Assembly: GCF_002979515.1 (NCBI RefSeq)
Contig: NZ_PCPA01000029.1
Location: 1-39,718 of the forward strand
Source of the DNA: Microbacterium sp. MYb54
GTDB taxonomy: Bacteria; Actinomycetota; Actinomycetes; Actinomycetales; Microbacteriaceae
Length of the DNA: 39,718 bases
Reading direction: 5' to 3'
How positions within the stretch are numbered: the stretch's first letter is position 1; each line of letters begins with the position of its first letter. The notes beneath the pieces were generated by a model. It made no database searches. It was not told where the DNA came from and saw nothing but the letters and a program-made list of their open reading frames with translations. Position numbers and translations under genes: made by a program. Shown here piece by piece: positions 1 to 8,442 of the stretch.

Positions 1-361
1 TGTTGAGTTCTCAAGGATCGGATGCTCCCACGACCCAGCCATCACAGCCAGGCCCGCAGGGCAACTTCTCTATCTTACCGATCTCGTTTCCGTTGTCAAG
101 TCCGAATTTCTTCGGCCTGACCGTGGGAACGGATCAGCTCCTTCATCCTGTTCACTCGGTGAGTGTCTGGGATTCGGGAGTTGTTTGCTGCTTGACGGGA
201 GCCGGTCCGAGGACCTCCGCTCAACCGTTTGGGGCGAACAAGTAATAAGTTACGCGGATCCCGGGGATCGGGCAAATCAGGGCTGACCGCCGGGCGTGTC
301 GCATGGCCGCACCGGGGCGACGAGCAGTCATTGAAGTACCGCGCAGTGGTTCTCTCTCCTT
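1..361. other. Non-coding left end with a short palindrome
   Basis: I see no convincing gene here; the short reading frames lack family signals and start sites. Bases 3-14 read TTGAGTTCTCAA, a perfect 5-bp-arm palindrome. Similar TTGAG/CTCAA boxes are familiar to me near stable-RNA loci of actinobacteria, so this may be flanking DNA of an rRNA or tRNA operon just outside the window. That is recollection, not proof. The segment 227-275 (GGGCGAACAAG to GGGCAAATC) has the same intergenic feel. Confidence 0.3.
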
Positions 362-868
362 CTACGCGGGGTTGAGGGCCCCCTCGTCATCACGCGTCCA
401 CACGAGGTTCGAGCTGTCCCGGAAAGACATCCCCAGGATGCGACGCTTCTTCGACTTTGTCACCGGGCGTATCTCGTCGTCGAACGACCGGAGGCGCGAA
501 GCAAACTCCCACCCGTATGCCTCGGAGCTCTCCCCCATGTAGTACGCACCGGGAGGCAAGATCGTGAGCGCGATCGGGTGGCGCGCGTTGGCGCGGGCGT
601 CCGTCACGCGCACCTCCACGTCATAGATCGCCTGCTTGGAGGAGTTCACCACGACAACACCGTAGGTAGTCTCCTCGCCCATGCGGGAGGCGACCCACGC
701 GAAGACCTTGCTCGCCTGAGACTGGCGCTCACGAGCAGCCGCCGCTTCATCGCGTCGGGCCTCCACGCCGAACAGTTGACGAGCATGGCGCGCGCCGGCG
801 ATCGCCGCCAGAAGGGCGAATGTGGCTGTCAGAGCGGTGATGATGTCGGCAAGCGATCCCAGAGGCAT
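362..868 (-). CDS. Hypothetical membrane-anchored protein, 168 aa
   Basis: One N-terminal membrane helix (about residues 4-27, LADIITALTATFALLAAIAG) is followed by a charged Arg/Ala-rich linker (28-52) and a soluble beta-rich domain (about 55-165). The strands YGVVVVNSSKQAIYDVEVRV and HPIALTILPPG recall an Ig-like or copper-fold domain found in many single-helix actinobacterial proteins of unknown role. The ATG at 868 sits 6 nt after TACTCT (880-875, minus strand), the layout of a leaderless transcript, so it is probably transcribed apart from the gene upstream at 974-1591. I cannot assign a function. A role as accessory to the neighbouring nuclease and membrane genes is only guilt by association. 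Confidence 0.75.
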   Translation of the reverse strand: MPLGSLADIITALTATFALLAAIAGARHARQLFGVEARRDEAAAARERQSQASKVFAWVASRMGEETTYGVVVVNSSKQAIYDVEVRVTDARANARHPIALTILPPGAYYMGESSEAYGWEFASRLRSFDDEIRPVTKSKKRRILGMSFRDSSNLVWTRDDEGALNPA

Positions 869-874
869 GCGACG

Positions 875-880
875 AGAGTA
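875..880 (-). promoter_or_regulatory. -10 element, leaderless start
   Basis: TACTCT on the minus strand, exactly 6 nt before the ATG at 868. A -10 this close to the start codon puts transcription initiation on or next to the ATG, with no room for a ribosome binding site. Confidence 0.5.
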
Positions 881-973
881 GGCACGAGCATCATGCAGAC
901 CGCTGCGGACGTGCGGAAAGAGGCCTGCGGTACGCCGGCATGCTGCAGGAACAAGGCGCCGCCAGCCGCGGTC

Positions 974-1591
974 TCACTCTCCCCCGTCGAGGCTTCTGCG
1001 TGGCTTCACTCCTGAGAGCCCATGGCGCTTGCGGCGTCCGCCCGGAAACGTGAGGTTGGCGAAGGGAATCGCTGCACCCGGATCGATAAGCCCCACTCGC
1101 ACGTGCGAAGGGAGTCCGGAGACGAATCTCGCGACCATCGCCGCCTCAGCCTCACGCGGATCCGCTACCGAGCCGTAGTGCACCCACAGCTTCGCGGGGT
1201 CGAGCATCTTTATCGGCCACCCGCCAGAGTGAGGAGCTCGAGCGCCGATCCTCGTTCGGTAGAACTGACGAACGCGTGTACGCACACTCGTGCTCGCGAG
1301 TCCGATATATGCCACAGGCTCTCGTTCGGCCCACATTGCATCGAGCCTGAGCTTCAGCATGGACACCGTCGCGGTCTGACCGTCAACTGCGGTTTCCGGG
1401 CGTACGCGGAGGAGGTCCTCGAGGGCACTCGGTCGCAAGGGCGCGGTAGAAAGACCCGCATTCGACGCCGGGCCCTCGACCGTCGACACGATGTACACGC
1501 CCGGCCCTGCCTCACTCGGGGGTTCACCCCAGCGCACGACGCCGCGGTTGACGACACCCGCGTGGGCGAAGAGCTCAGCGACCGATGTCAT
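974..1591 (-). CDS. GIY-YIG-fold nuclease-like protein, 205 aa
   Basis: The GIY and YIG strands are GPGVYIVS (residues 29-36) and VAYIGLAS (93-100), separated by an unusually long insertion of about 57 residues. Downstream are the expected basic/aromatic residues (R104, R106, R108, Y111), a GGW turn (123-125), a Glu-bearing helix PREAEAAMVARF (145-156) and an N179 near the end of the fold. These match the Y/R/E/N pattern of a GIY-YIG active site. The family cuts DNA in repair, homing and restriction. The start overlaps the stop of the membrane-protein gene 1588-2358 by 4 nt (ATGA), so the two are translationally coupled. This is one of four GIY-YIG proteins in the first 13 kb. Nuclease fold is likely; activity and target are unknown. 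Confidence 0.75.
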   Translation of the reverse strand: MTSVAELFAHAGVVNRGVVRWGEPPSEAGPGVYIVSTVEGPASNAGLSTAPLRPSALEDLLRVRPETAVDGQTATVSMLKLRLDAMWAEREPVAYIGLASTSVRTRVRQFYRTRIGARAPHSGGWPIKMLDPAKLWVHYGSVADPREAEAAMVARFVSGLPSHVRVGLIDPGAAIPFANLTFPGGRRKRHGLSGVKPRRSLDGGE

Positions 1592-2358
1592 GAAGCCTCT
1601 TCAGGCTTCCACTTCTCAATCTCGGACGGTCCCACGGGCCAAAACGTCAGCTCGAACGCCGAGTCGCTCGCCTCACCGGTGTTGTAGTCGAACCCCCCGG
1701 CGTAGGAGGCAACCCAGCCGGCCGATTCCTTCTGAGGGATCGCGGTGATGGCGTAGTCCTCACCGTGCTCCTGCACAAAAGCCTCGTAGGTCGACGGAGA
1801 CTCCGCGAGGGCAATCTCTCGGTCCATCACGATCTCCGCCAGGAACAGAGCAGACCCTTCGGTGCGGGCGATGTCCTCCAGGATCATCTTGATCTGGTCT
1901 TTGTAAGCGTTGGACGCCGTGTCGAGTTCAGCCGAGTAGATCCAGTATTGGTTGAGAGCAGCGGGACTCTGTCCGGCGTCGACCGCGACCGTCTCGTATT
2001 GCGGGCCGGCGTATACGTACACGTCTTCGGGTTCCGGGGACGGTTCGGGGCTGGGCTCAGCCGCAGCACTCGTCTGTGCGGTCGTTGGCTGGGTCGAACC
2101 GTCGTCACCGCCGGTGATCAGACTCATGATGAGGATGATGATGAAGCAGATGACGACTACTCCGCCGGCAATTCCGATGACGAGCCACGGCGGTTTCGGC
2201 TTGACCTGACGGAAGGTCAGCTGAGTGCGGAACATCGGGAGCTCCGCCTGCGAGACGTACTCCCAGCCCTGCTCCTCCCATTTCGCGATCGACCGGGCTT
2301 CTGCCCCTCGGACGGTCGTCACCGTCTTGGTCTCGTACTGGACCTCTTTGTCGACCAT
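1588..2358 (-). CDS. Single-pass membrane protein with DUF4177-like N-terminus, 256 aa
   Basis: The N-terminal 50 residues (YETKTVTTVRGAEARSIAKW, then EEQGWEYVS) resemble the small DUF4177-type fold. One membrane helix follows at about 57-81 (PPWLVIGIAGG to IIILIMSLITGG). Next is a Ser/Pro/Glu-rich linker (88-112, with repeated SPEPEP-type motifs) and an acidic, presumably extracellular C-terminal domain to residue 256. No catalytic motif is visible. The gene lies 58 nt downstream of the DUF2510 membrane-protein gene and its stop overlaps the start of a GIY-YIG gene (ATGA), so the three likely form one leftward unit. The C-terminal region contains no family I recognise. Confidence 0.75.
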   Translation of the reverse strand: MVDKEVQYETKTVTTVRGAEARSIAKWEEQGWEYVSQAELPMFRTQLTFRQVKPKPPWLVIGIAGGVVVICFIIILIMSLITGGDDGSTQPTTAQTSAAAEPSPEPSPEPEDVYVYAGPQYETVAVDAGQSPAALNQYWIYSAELDTASNAYKDQIKMILEDIARTEGSALFLAEIVMDREIALAESPSTYEAFVQEHGEDYAITAIPQKESAGWVASYAGGFDYNTGEASDSAFELTFWPVGPSEIEKWKPEEAS

Positions 2359-2416
2359 GAGACTCGATTTCTTCTTCGCCTGGGGAACGGCGGCCGTTCC
2401 CCAGAGCGGCGTGCGA

Positions 2417-3223
2417 CTACTGAGCGGTGTTCACAACGGCGCGGGTTGCCTCAACCTGTGCGCGAACCGTCTCGACTGCCGCGAGGATCGACGGGCCATC
2501 CTGCGTCGAAATCGCCTCAACCAGAACATCCTGGGCGCCGTCCAATGCAAGGAGAGTTGCCGGCCAGGTGGTGGCCACACTCTCGGGAACATCCAGTGCT
2601 TCGAGCTGCCCATGGTTGAACGCGAGTTCGCCTGAGTTGCTCAACAGGCGCCAGAAGCCGTCCTCGTTCACCGTCGTGACGATGTCATCGAGGTCCTTGA
2701 GCATGTCGTCGAGGTGAGAGCCCGCCTGCGCCCGGAATGCGACGGCGTCGACGACCTCGATCACCGGGGCGGCCGGTGGCGTGGGTGTAGATGTCGGCTG
2801 GGGTGCACCCGTCGGCGTCGCCACAACCGGGGCGACGCTCGCGTCGGCGGCGGGTTCAGCACGGCCGCCAGCGCCGATGGCAGCGCCGACCGATCCGACG
2901 ACGATCACGCCCGCTGCAATCGCCCCGCCGATGATCCACTTCTTCTTCGATCCGGCAGCGTCTGTCCTGGCGGCGGAAGCGGGTGCGGCGACGGGAGCCA
3001 GAGGAGCAAATGGAGCCGCGGGCGCGGGCGGAGGCGAGAGAACAGGGGCGGGGAGCGTCACAGCCTCCGCGCCTGTCTCCGGGGCCACTGCGGGCGCGGT
3101 GCTCTGCGTCCACTGCGTCCCGTCCCAATAGCGGACCTGACTCGGGTCTTCGGGGCTCGGGTACCAACCGGCGGGGACGTTGCTCACGCTGACTCCATGC
3201 TGCTGAGGGACCCAGTTGGGCAC
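2417..3223 (-). CDS. DUF2510-domain membrane protein, 268 aa
   Basis: A DUF2510 motif (PAGWYPSPED at residues 17-26, then YWDGTQWT at 32-39) opens the protein. A Pro/Ala linker (43-90), a Lys-capped membrane helix (93-120, KKKWIIGGAIAAG onward) and a second Pro/Thr linker lead to a helical C-terminal domain (about 155-268) with no recognised motif. DUF2510 is an actinobacterial motif, usually cytoplasmic and next to a membrane helix. The start is a GTG at 3223, 6 nt downstream of TATGTT (3235-3230, minus strand), which fits leaderless transcription. It heads the leftward group with 1588-2358 and 974-1591 and is divergent from the SulP gene. Function unknown. Confidence 0.8.
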   Translation of the reverse strand: MPNWVPQQHGVSVSNVPAGWYPSPEDPSQVRYWDGTQWTQSTAPAVAPETGAEAVTLPAPVLSPPPAPAAPFAPLAPVAAPASAARTDAAGSKKKWIIGGAIAAGVIVVGSVGAAIGAGGRAEPAADASVAPVVATPTGAPQPTSTPTPPAAPVIEVVDAVAFRAQAGSHLDDMLKDLDDIVTTVNEDGFWRLLSNSGELAFNHGQLEALDVPESVATTWPATLLALDGAQDVLVEAISTQDGPSILAAVETVRAQVEATRAVVNTAQ

Positions 3224-3229
3224 GATCTG

Positions 3230-3235
3230 AACATA
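3230..3235 (-). promoter_or_regulatory. -10 element, leaderless GTG start
   Basis: TATGTT on the minus strand, 6 nt before the GTG at 3223. It supports that GTG as the true start of the DUF2510 gene. Confidence 0.5.
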
Positions 3236-3405
3236 GCGAATCGCGGGGACCGTACTGCAGCGGATTCATCACAATCGAGTGACGAACTCGAGACCACCGG
3301 AATCTGGGAAAGTAGGCCGCTGAGATGGGATCCTCTCTTCCCCACGGTGCTCGCCCTACGCTGGAGCGTCTGCCTCATTCTCGAGGCGCCTTCCCCTGGA
3401 GCTCC

Positions 3406-4908
3406 ATGTCTGCAACGACGGTCGATGATCGTGCCCGCTATCGGGCGAACCCCTCTGTACTGACGGCGCTGAAGAATCCGCGGATGCTGACCCGCGAGGT
3501 GTTGGCCGGGCTCGTCGTCGGACTCGCCCTCATCCCCGAGGCCATCGCGTTCTCTGTGATCGCGGGCGTGGATCCCAAGGTGGGGCTGTTCTCGTCGTTC
3601 ATCATGGCGGTGTCGATCGCGTTCCTCGGCGGACGCCCGGCGATGGTGACCGCGGCGACCGGAGCCGTCGCGCTCGTGATCGCCCCAGTCGCGCCGATGT
3701 ACGGACTGAACTACTTCATCGCGACCGTGATCCTCGCCGGCATCTTCCAGGTGATCCTCGGTGTGGTCGGTGTCGCGAAGCTGATGCGCTTCATCCCCCG
3801 CAGCGTGATGGTCGGGTTCGTGAACGCGCTGGCGATCTTCGTGTTCAGTTCGCAGTTCCCGCAGCTGATCGACGTGCCGTGGCTGGTGTATCCGCTGGTG
3901 GCGCTCGGGATCGTCGTGATGCTGGTGATGCCGAAGATCACCAAGGTCGTGCCGGCGCCGCTGGTGTCGGTGGTCATCGTGACGGGGGTCGTGCTCGCGT
4001 TCGGCATCACCGTGCCCACGGTTGGCGACCAGGGCGAGCTGCCGCGGAGTCTGCCCTCTCTCTTCTTGCCGGATGTGCCGTTCACGTGGGAGACGTTCAC
4101 GATCATCGCTCCGTTCGCGCTCGGAGTCGCGGTGGTGGGGCTGCTGGAGTCGCTGCTCACCGCGAAGCTCGTCGACGAGATCACCGACACCCACTCGCGC
4201 AAGAGTCGCGAGGCGTGGGGGCAGGGTGTGGCGAACGTGCTGTCGGGGATCTTCGGCGGCATGGGCGGCTGCGCCGTGATCGGTCAGACCATGATCAACG
4301 TGAAGGCCTCCGGTGCGCGCACACGCATCTCGACGTTCTGCGCGGGTCTCTTCTTGTTCTTGTTGGTCGTCGTGTTCGGCGACTTCGTCGGGACGATCCC
4401 TATGGCAGCGCTCGTGGCCGTGATGATCATGGTCGCGATCGGGGCGTTCGACTGGCACAGTGTGCGACCGTCGACGTTGAAGCGGATGCCGAAGAGCGAG
4501 ACGTTCGTGATGGTGTCTACCGTTTTGTTGGTCTTGGTGACCCACAACTTGGCGGTCGGAGTGGTCGGTGGGGTGCTGGTCGCGTCGGTGCTGTTCGTGC
4601 GGCGGGTGGCGCACTTCGTGACGGTTACGCGCGTGTTGTCTGCCGCGGGTGATGTGGTGACGTACGTCGTCGAGGGAGAGTTGTTCTTCGCTTCGAGCAA
4701 TGATCTGACGACGTTGTTCTCGTACTCATCGGATCCCGCTCGCGTGATTGTTGATCTGTCGGGGTCGCATGTGTGGGATGCGTCGACCGTTGCGGCATTG
4801 GATGCGATCGAGACGAAGTACCAGGCGTTGGGGAAGAAGGTGGAGATCGTCGGGATGAATGAGAGCAGTTCGCGGATGCGGGGGCGGCTGACGGGTGGGT
4901 TCGAGTAG
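3406..4908 (+). CDS. SulP-family inorganic anion transporter with STAS domain, 500 aa
   Basis: This is a SulP (SLC26) membrane transporter, usually carrying sulfate, bicarbonate or a similar anion across the cytoplasmic membrane. The first helices carry the family's conserved stretch: LAGLVVGLALIPEAIAFS, then AGVDPKVGLFSS, then TAATGAVALV. About ten to twelve hydrophobic segments follow, ending near residue 400. The last ~90 residues form a STAS domain (EGELFFASSNDL, VIVDLSGSHVWDASTVAALD). An earlier in-frame ATG at 3325 exists. I prefer 3406 because GGAG (3398-3401) sits just before it and the protein then begins like its family (MSATTVDDRARY). It is divergent from the DUF2510 gene and convergent with the GIY-YIG gene at 4961. 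Substrate cannot be read from sequence. Confidence 0.92.
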   Translation: MSATTVDDRARYRANPSVLTALKNPRMLTREVLAGLVVGLALIPEAIAFSVIAGVDPKVGLFSSFIMAVSIAFLGGRPAMVTAATGAVALVIAPVAPMYGLNYFIATVILAGIFQVILGVVGVAKLMRFIPRSVMVGFVNALAIFVFSSQFPQLIDVPWLVYPLVALGIVVMLVMPKITKVVPAPLVSVVIVTGVVLAFGITVPTVGDQGELPRSLPSLFLPDVPFTWETFTIIAPFALGVAVVGLLESLLTAKLVDEITDTHSRKSREAWGQGVANVLSGIFGGMGGCAVIGQTMINVKASGARTRISTFCAGLFLFLLVVVFGDFVGTIPMAALVAVMIMVAIGAFDWHSVRPSTLKRMPKSETFVMVSTVLLVLVTHNLAVGVVGGVLVASVLFVRRVAHFVTVTRVLSAAGDVVTYVVEGELFFASSNDLTTLFSYSSDPARVIVDLSGSHVWDASTVAALDAIETKYQALGKKVEIVGMNESSSRMRGRLTGGFE

Positions 4909-4960
4909 TGCGGCGTATTGCTATGCGAAGCATTTCTCTGATGCGACGGTAGAGTTCGAC

Positions 4961-5773
4961 CTAGTTCCGGTTAAGTCCGTGTCGGCGCGTATCAAGCGCA
5001 ACCTTGAAGTGGCTCTCTGCCCCGTCGACCGCCGTCGTGGGCGTTGCATGGTCGAAGATGCGGAGCAGCGAGAAGCGAAAGCTTGTCGGGTCCAGACCGC
5101 GCAGCTCTACGTTGCCGCCATGTCCGTTGGTGGCATACGCGTTCCACCTTTGACGGATGCTTTCAGCGCCATCGGCTTTACCAACGTAGTGACGCCCATC
5201 GCGGGTGTCGGTGATCAAGTAAACACCGGTCACAGACGAGAGTGCCGTTCGCCAAGAGGCATACCGATGCTCACGCATGACTGCCTGGAGCTGAACGTAG
5301 TCGAGAACCAAACGGTCGAAGCCAGGGAACGGCACCGGCTCTGCATCCGCGATCCCGACGACGGGATAGCCCGCTGCCGTGCTCGCCCGCATCCACCAGG
5401 TACGGGGCGATCTCCAACCGATAACCAAGCGGTCACGAAGATCCTCCATGTGCTCGGAGACGACGATGTTAAAGACTCTGCGCTCCCCGTCGTTCGATAT
5501 CTCGCCCCGGTTCTCCACGACCGACCAGAGTCGTGCCTGGTCGCCGCCCTCGCGGATGAAGACAGCCCAGAAGCGAGGCGGAACGGCCGGGAAACGCTGC
5601 GTGTTTGCGGATTGGTTTCGCGTATACGCGAGGATTTCGGCATCAGTCGAGTCGGCGTGGATGCCGCGGAAGCCGGTGTCTTCGTGCTCGCGCACGTGTG
5701 CATGACGGATGACCAAGGCATGGGGTAACTCGATACCTGCGTCGAGCAGGATTGGTCCGAGCGTCAATGCCAC
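4961..5773 (-). CDS. GIY-YIG nuclease with N-terminal extension, 270 aa
   Basis: Residues 1-175 form an N-terminal domain of unknown function (it contains LWSVVENRGEIS and VIGWRSPRTWWM). The C-terminal third is a complete GIY-YIG domain: GVYLIT (183-188), HYVGKADG (195-202), R209-W210, Y213, E253 in GAESHFKVAL and N268 in the closing GLNRN. All expected catalytic positions are present, so an active endonuclease is plausible. The start is a GTG at 5773 without a clear ribosome binding site; that choice is uncertain. The gene lies 42 nt downstream of the DUF4041/GIY-YIG gene on the same strand and so is probably the third gene of an operon starting at 8442. Two GIY-YIG proteins in one operon is unusual. 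Confidence 0.82.
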   Translation of the reverse strand: MALTLGPILLDAGIELPHALVIRHAHVREHEDTGFRGIHADSTDAEILAYTRNQSANTQRFPAVPPRFWAVFIREGGDQARLWSVVENRGEISNDGERRVFNIVVSEHMEDLRDRLVIGWRSPRTWWMRASTAAGYPVVGIADAEPVPFPGFDRLVLDYVQLQAVMREHRYASWRTALSSVTGVYLITDTRDGRHYVGKADGAESIRQRWNAYATNGHGGNVELRGLDPTSFRFSLLRIFDHATPTTAVDGAESHFKVALDTRRHGLNRN

Positions 5774-5815
5774 TAGTCGTCTACTTTTCGTTGCCTGTTG
5801 CCACTGGCGGGACGC

Positions 5816-7195
5816 TCACTGAACGGGCCAAAGCGACACCGACTGACGGTACTCCGTTGCCTCGACTTCATTGGTGAACTCAAGAATGTTGCCAACCTTG
5901 TTGATTAGAACGTCACGCACCTCAGCCGGCGTCGCAAAGAAGAACTCCTTGCGCGCATTCGCTCGGTTGACCGCTCGGTCAGCGAAGTGCCGATGCAGGT
6001 CGGCCTCAAGCGTGACGGCATCCTCAGAGAAGAACAACGCATGCGTGTCGAACCGGAAAGGAACGGACGCTCCGCCCAGTTCGAAGATTCGCTCGCGCGG
6101 TTCGAGCCGTCGAGTCAGCCCGATCTTCACTATGTTCTTTCCGAACGCACCTTGGTTGGAGATGACGTATACGTATCCCGCACGGATATTGGCCGCGCGG
6201 AAGTCGTTCTGAACGATCGCTTCATCAATTGCCGCCAGGCGCTCGACTAGAGCCTCGTCAACGTCTCCGGTCTGTTGCAGTGCCGCGAGCGTGTTGACGA
6301 GGTGCAGGCGTTCCTTGTCCAGGCGCGCGCGTTCCTCTGCGAGTTCACGTTCGACCCGCTTCTCCTCGCGTAGCCGCGCGCGCTCCTCGCGCTCAGCTTC
6401 GCGTTCCTGCTGTTTCTTTATCAGCCAATCGGCGGTCAGTTCGATTTCTCGCACTCGTAACTCATGAAACTCGTCACTGATGTGCATCTCCATCAGTTGC
6501 CCGAGTTTCGCGATGGCCTTCTTCGAGGCGTCCAGCCGCTTCTTTGCAGTCACGACATTGCCCGCGCGTAGCGTGCGGATGGCGTTGTCGGCCTCAGCGT
6601 TGTACGCCCGGAGCATGAGCTTCGCGAGGTCATCCGTCATCCGGCGTCCCTGCGAGAGAGAGTTGTTCAGCGTGAAGAGTTCGGAGCGCACAATTGCGCG
6701 CCCAGATCTGATTACCTCGGCCACACTGCTCTCGAGATCGCGAAGTTCGTCTTGGTAGGCGGCGGCCGACTCGAGCGGGTGATGGTAGCGGTAGATCCCA
6801 ACGTCCTGAAGGACTCGAGCGTCGTCAAGCTCGACGTACTCATCTAGTGTTGACGCACTGATCTGAGCACGAAGAGAAGCGTTCTCCGCTTCCAAGTACG
6901 CGATCCGCCCCGACTCTGTGGCCGACGGAGCCGCTTGGGGACTGGACCCATTCGGCGTGGAACGAGCGGAGCTTGCTCTCGCTTCAGCGCGAGTCCGAGC
7001 AGGCGCGACTTCACCTTGATCGGGCGCGTCCACCGTGGGCTCAGCGGGCGCTTGTTCGTCTGATAGCCAGAGCTGCCACCCCGCAGGTGGTTCAGGCCAG
7101 GTCGGGTCGGGAGTCCACCCTGCGGGGGGAACCCAACCAGCAGGCGGCTTCGGCCACCCCGGCGGCGGATTAAAGACTGGGCCGCGGCCAGTCAT
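5816..7195 (-). CDS. DUF4041 protein with C-terminal GIY-YIG (T5orf172-type) domain, 459 aa
   Basis: The N-terminus (8-45) carries four Pro-Trp motifs of the form PPxGW (PPPGW, PPAGW, VPPAGW, PPAGW) ending in WQLW. A low-complexity linker follows to about 95 and a short coiled coil at 97-113. The DUF4041-like helical region spans about 125-255, then a long highly charged coiled coil (255-300). The C-terminal domain (about 340-430) has YVYVIS, IVKIGLTRR, E398 in LEADLHRHF, N411 and KEFFF, matching the T5orf172 / Mug113 branch of GIY-YIG nucleases. This architecture recurs near restriction and defence genes. Its start overlaps the stop of the upstream coiled-coil gene by 4 nt (ATGA). Substrate and partner are unknown; coupling suggests it works with the upstream protein. 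Confidence 0.85.
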   Translation of the reverse strand: MTGRGPVFNPPPGWPKPPAGWVPPAGWTPDPTWPEPPAGWQLWLSDEQAPAEPTVDAPDQGEVAPARTRAEARASSARSTPNGSSPQAAPSATESGRIAYLEAENASLRAQISASTLDEYVELDDARVLQDVGIYRYHHPLESAAAYQDELRDLESSVAEVIRSGRAIVRSELFTLNNSLSQGRRMTDDLAKLMLRAYNAEADNAIRTLRAGNVVTAKKRLDASKKAIAKLGQLMEMHISDEFHELRVREIELTADWLIKKQQEREAEREERARLREEKRVERELAEERARLDKERLHLVNTLAALQQTGDVDEALVERLAAIDEAIVQNDFRAANIRAGYVYVISNQGAFGKNIVKIGLTRRLEPRERIFELGGASVPFRFDTHALFFSEDAVTLEADLHRHFADRAVNRANARKEFFFATPAEVRDVLINKVGNILEFTNEVEATEYRQSVSLWPVQ

Positions 7196-8442
7196 CGCGC
7201 TCGCCGTACCCCTCCAGCCGTTATCGGCGTCAAGCCATGCGGGTTCTTCGATACCGCGGCGCCGAGGTGCTCGAGTGTTGCGAGCGGGACTACCGCAGAA
7301 AGGTCGAGCTTCTCGAACTCTTCGCGGCTCGCCGCAACCGCGACAAACGGAACGTAGATCGGCTGCCCTGTTGCTGGACTAATCGTCTCTGTGCCGAGCT
7401 CGAGACTGATCGACTGGATCAGCGATCGACGGTCTGCTTCGAAGACCTCGTGGATCGATCTCAGCGCGATGTTGTTCACCAACAACGCGTATCGGTCCTT
7501 CGTCTCCTTTTGTGTTGCCGCGGCCGGCGCGATCTCATCCGAAGCTTTGACGTATTTATAGTGCTTGGCGCCGGGCACGATCTCCGGTCCCGGAACGATC
7601 ACCCGCAGTTTGAGTTCGGCGTCGCTCGGCTCGAAGTCAGCGCTGTGGGAGACGGTGAGCCACTCGGGGTACACCGAGTTCGCGAGGACGACCGAGATGT
7701 ACTCCTGGACCGCGTCGACGGTTCCGTAGGCCAACCCCGCGATCAATTGATCGAGCGCCTCGTTCTGCTCCGCGGCTTCACGCTCCCGCTCGGCAGACTC
7801 TTGCTTGTAGCGCTCGACAGCCGCCGCCAGCTCCGCCTGACGCTTCCTCTCCGCTTCTTCATACTGCGCCTGCACGGCAGCACGCTGCGCCGGGAGCGCA
7901 TCGGAGATCGCCTTCCATGCCCAGTAGTCGGCGGCGTACTGCTCCTCTGCAGCCGCCGCGGCCTGCTCTTGCTTTTGCTTGCGGCCAAACAGTCCCTTCG
8001 CGGCCTCGGGCTCGCGTTTTACGGGGAGGGGCGGTTGAGCAAGCGGGGCTGGCGGCGGAAGCGGATACTGAAGCTCCGGACGATGGAACGGCGGATGCTG
8101 CGCGACGACACGCAGCGACTCGAGGTCAACGAAGTCATCGACCGCGAGGGTGGCGGCGAGCAATCCATCCAACTCCGCCAGCCTTGCATGGAGGTCAGCC
8201 GTCTTATCTTCTGCCTCGGCCACGCGGGCCGCTGCGTAGGCCTGCGCAGCCTCGCGCTCAAGACGCTTTCGGTCTTGCTCTGAAGCACGTTCTGCAGCGA
8301 GCTGCGCGCGCTCGGCCGCGCGTTGCGCAGCGGTTGCCTGCCGCACGGCTTGATCATGCTGACGTTGTGCCGCCCGCTGACGCTGCTCTGACAGTTTTGC
8401 CTGGTGCTGTACCTCAGCGAAGAACCCTCTACGACGCGCCAT
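7192..8442 (-). CDS. Coiled-coil 'restriction system'-like protein, 416 aa
   Basis: The protein begins MARRRGFFAEVQHQAKLSEQ and runs into a long Ala/Arg/Glu/Gln coiled coil (about 10-85). A conserved region follows (DDFVDLESLRVVAQHPPFHRPEL), then a Pro-rich linker, a KGLFGRKQK segment and a second coiled coil (about 155-225). The C-terminal globular domain (about 230-416) contains YGTVDAVQEYISVVLANSVYP, KYVKASDEI, DRYALLVNNIALR, HEVFEADR and ATLEHLGAAVSKNPHGL. I recognise this as an actinobacterial family often labelled a restriction-system protein; no nuclease motif is visible. An upstream in-frame start would extend it into the divergent spacer. I chose 8442 because GAGGGGGAAGC precedes that ATG and the protein then starts like its relatives. 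Probably the first gene of the operon running to 4961. Confidence 0.8.
   Translation of the reverse strand: MARRRGFFAEVQHQAKLSEQRQRAAQRQHDQAVRQATAAQRAAERAQLAAERASEQDRKRLEREAAQAYAAARVAEAEDKTADLHARLAELDGLLAATLAVDDFVDLESLRVVAQHPPFHRPELQYPLPPPAPLAQPPLPVKREPEAAKGLFGRKQKQEQAAAAAEEQYAADYWAWKAISDALPAQRAAVQAQYEEAERKRQAELAAAVERYKQESAEREREAAEQNEALDQLIAGLAYGTVDAVQEYISVVLANSVYPEWLTVSHSADFEPSDAELKLRVIVPGPEIVPGAKHYKYVKASDEIAPAAATQKETKDRYALLVNNIALRSIHEVFEADRRSLIQSISLELGTETISPATGQPIYVPFVAVAASREEFEKLDLSAVVPLATLEHLGAAVSKNPHGLTPITAGGVRRAR

Noticed and set aside
3..245. An 80-residue open frame at the left end
   Set aside because: No ribosome binding site, no -10 at the right distance and no recognisable protein features.
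3184..4614. A 476-codon antisense frame opposite the SulP gene
   Set aside because: His/Arg/Asp-rich composition typical of a mirror frame of a membrane protein.
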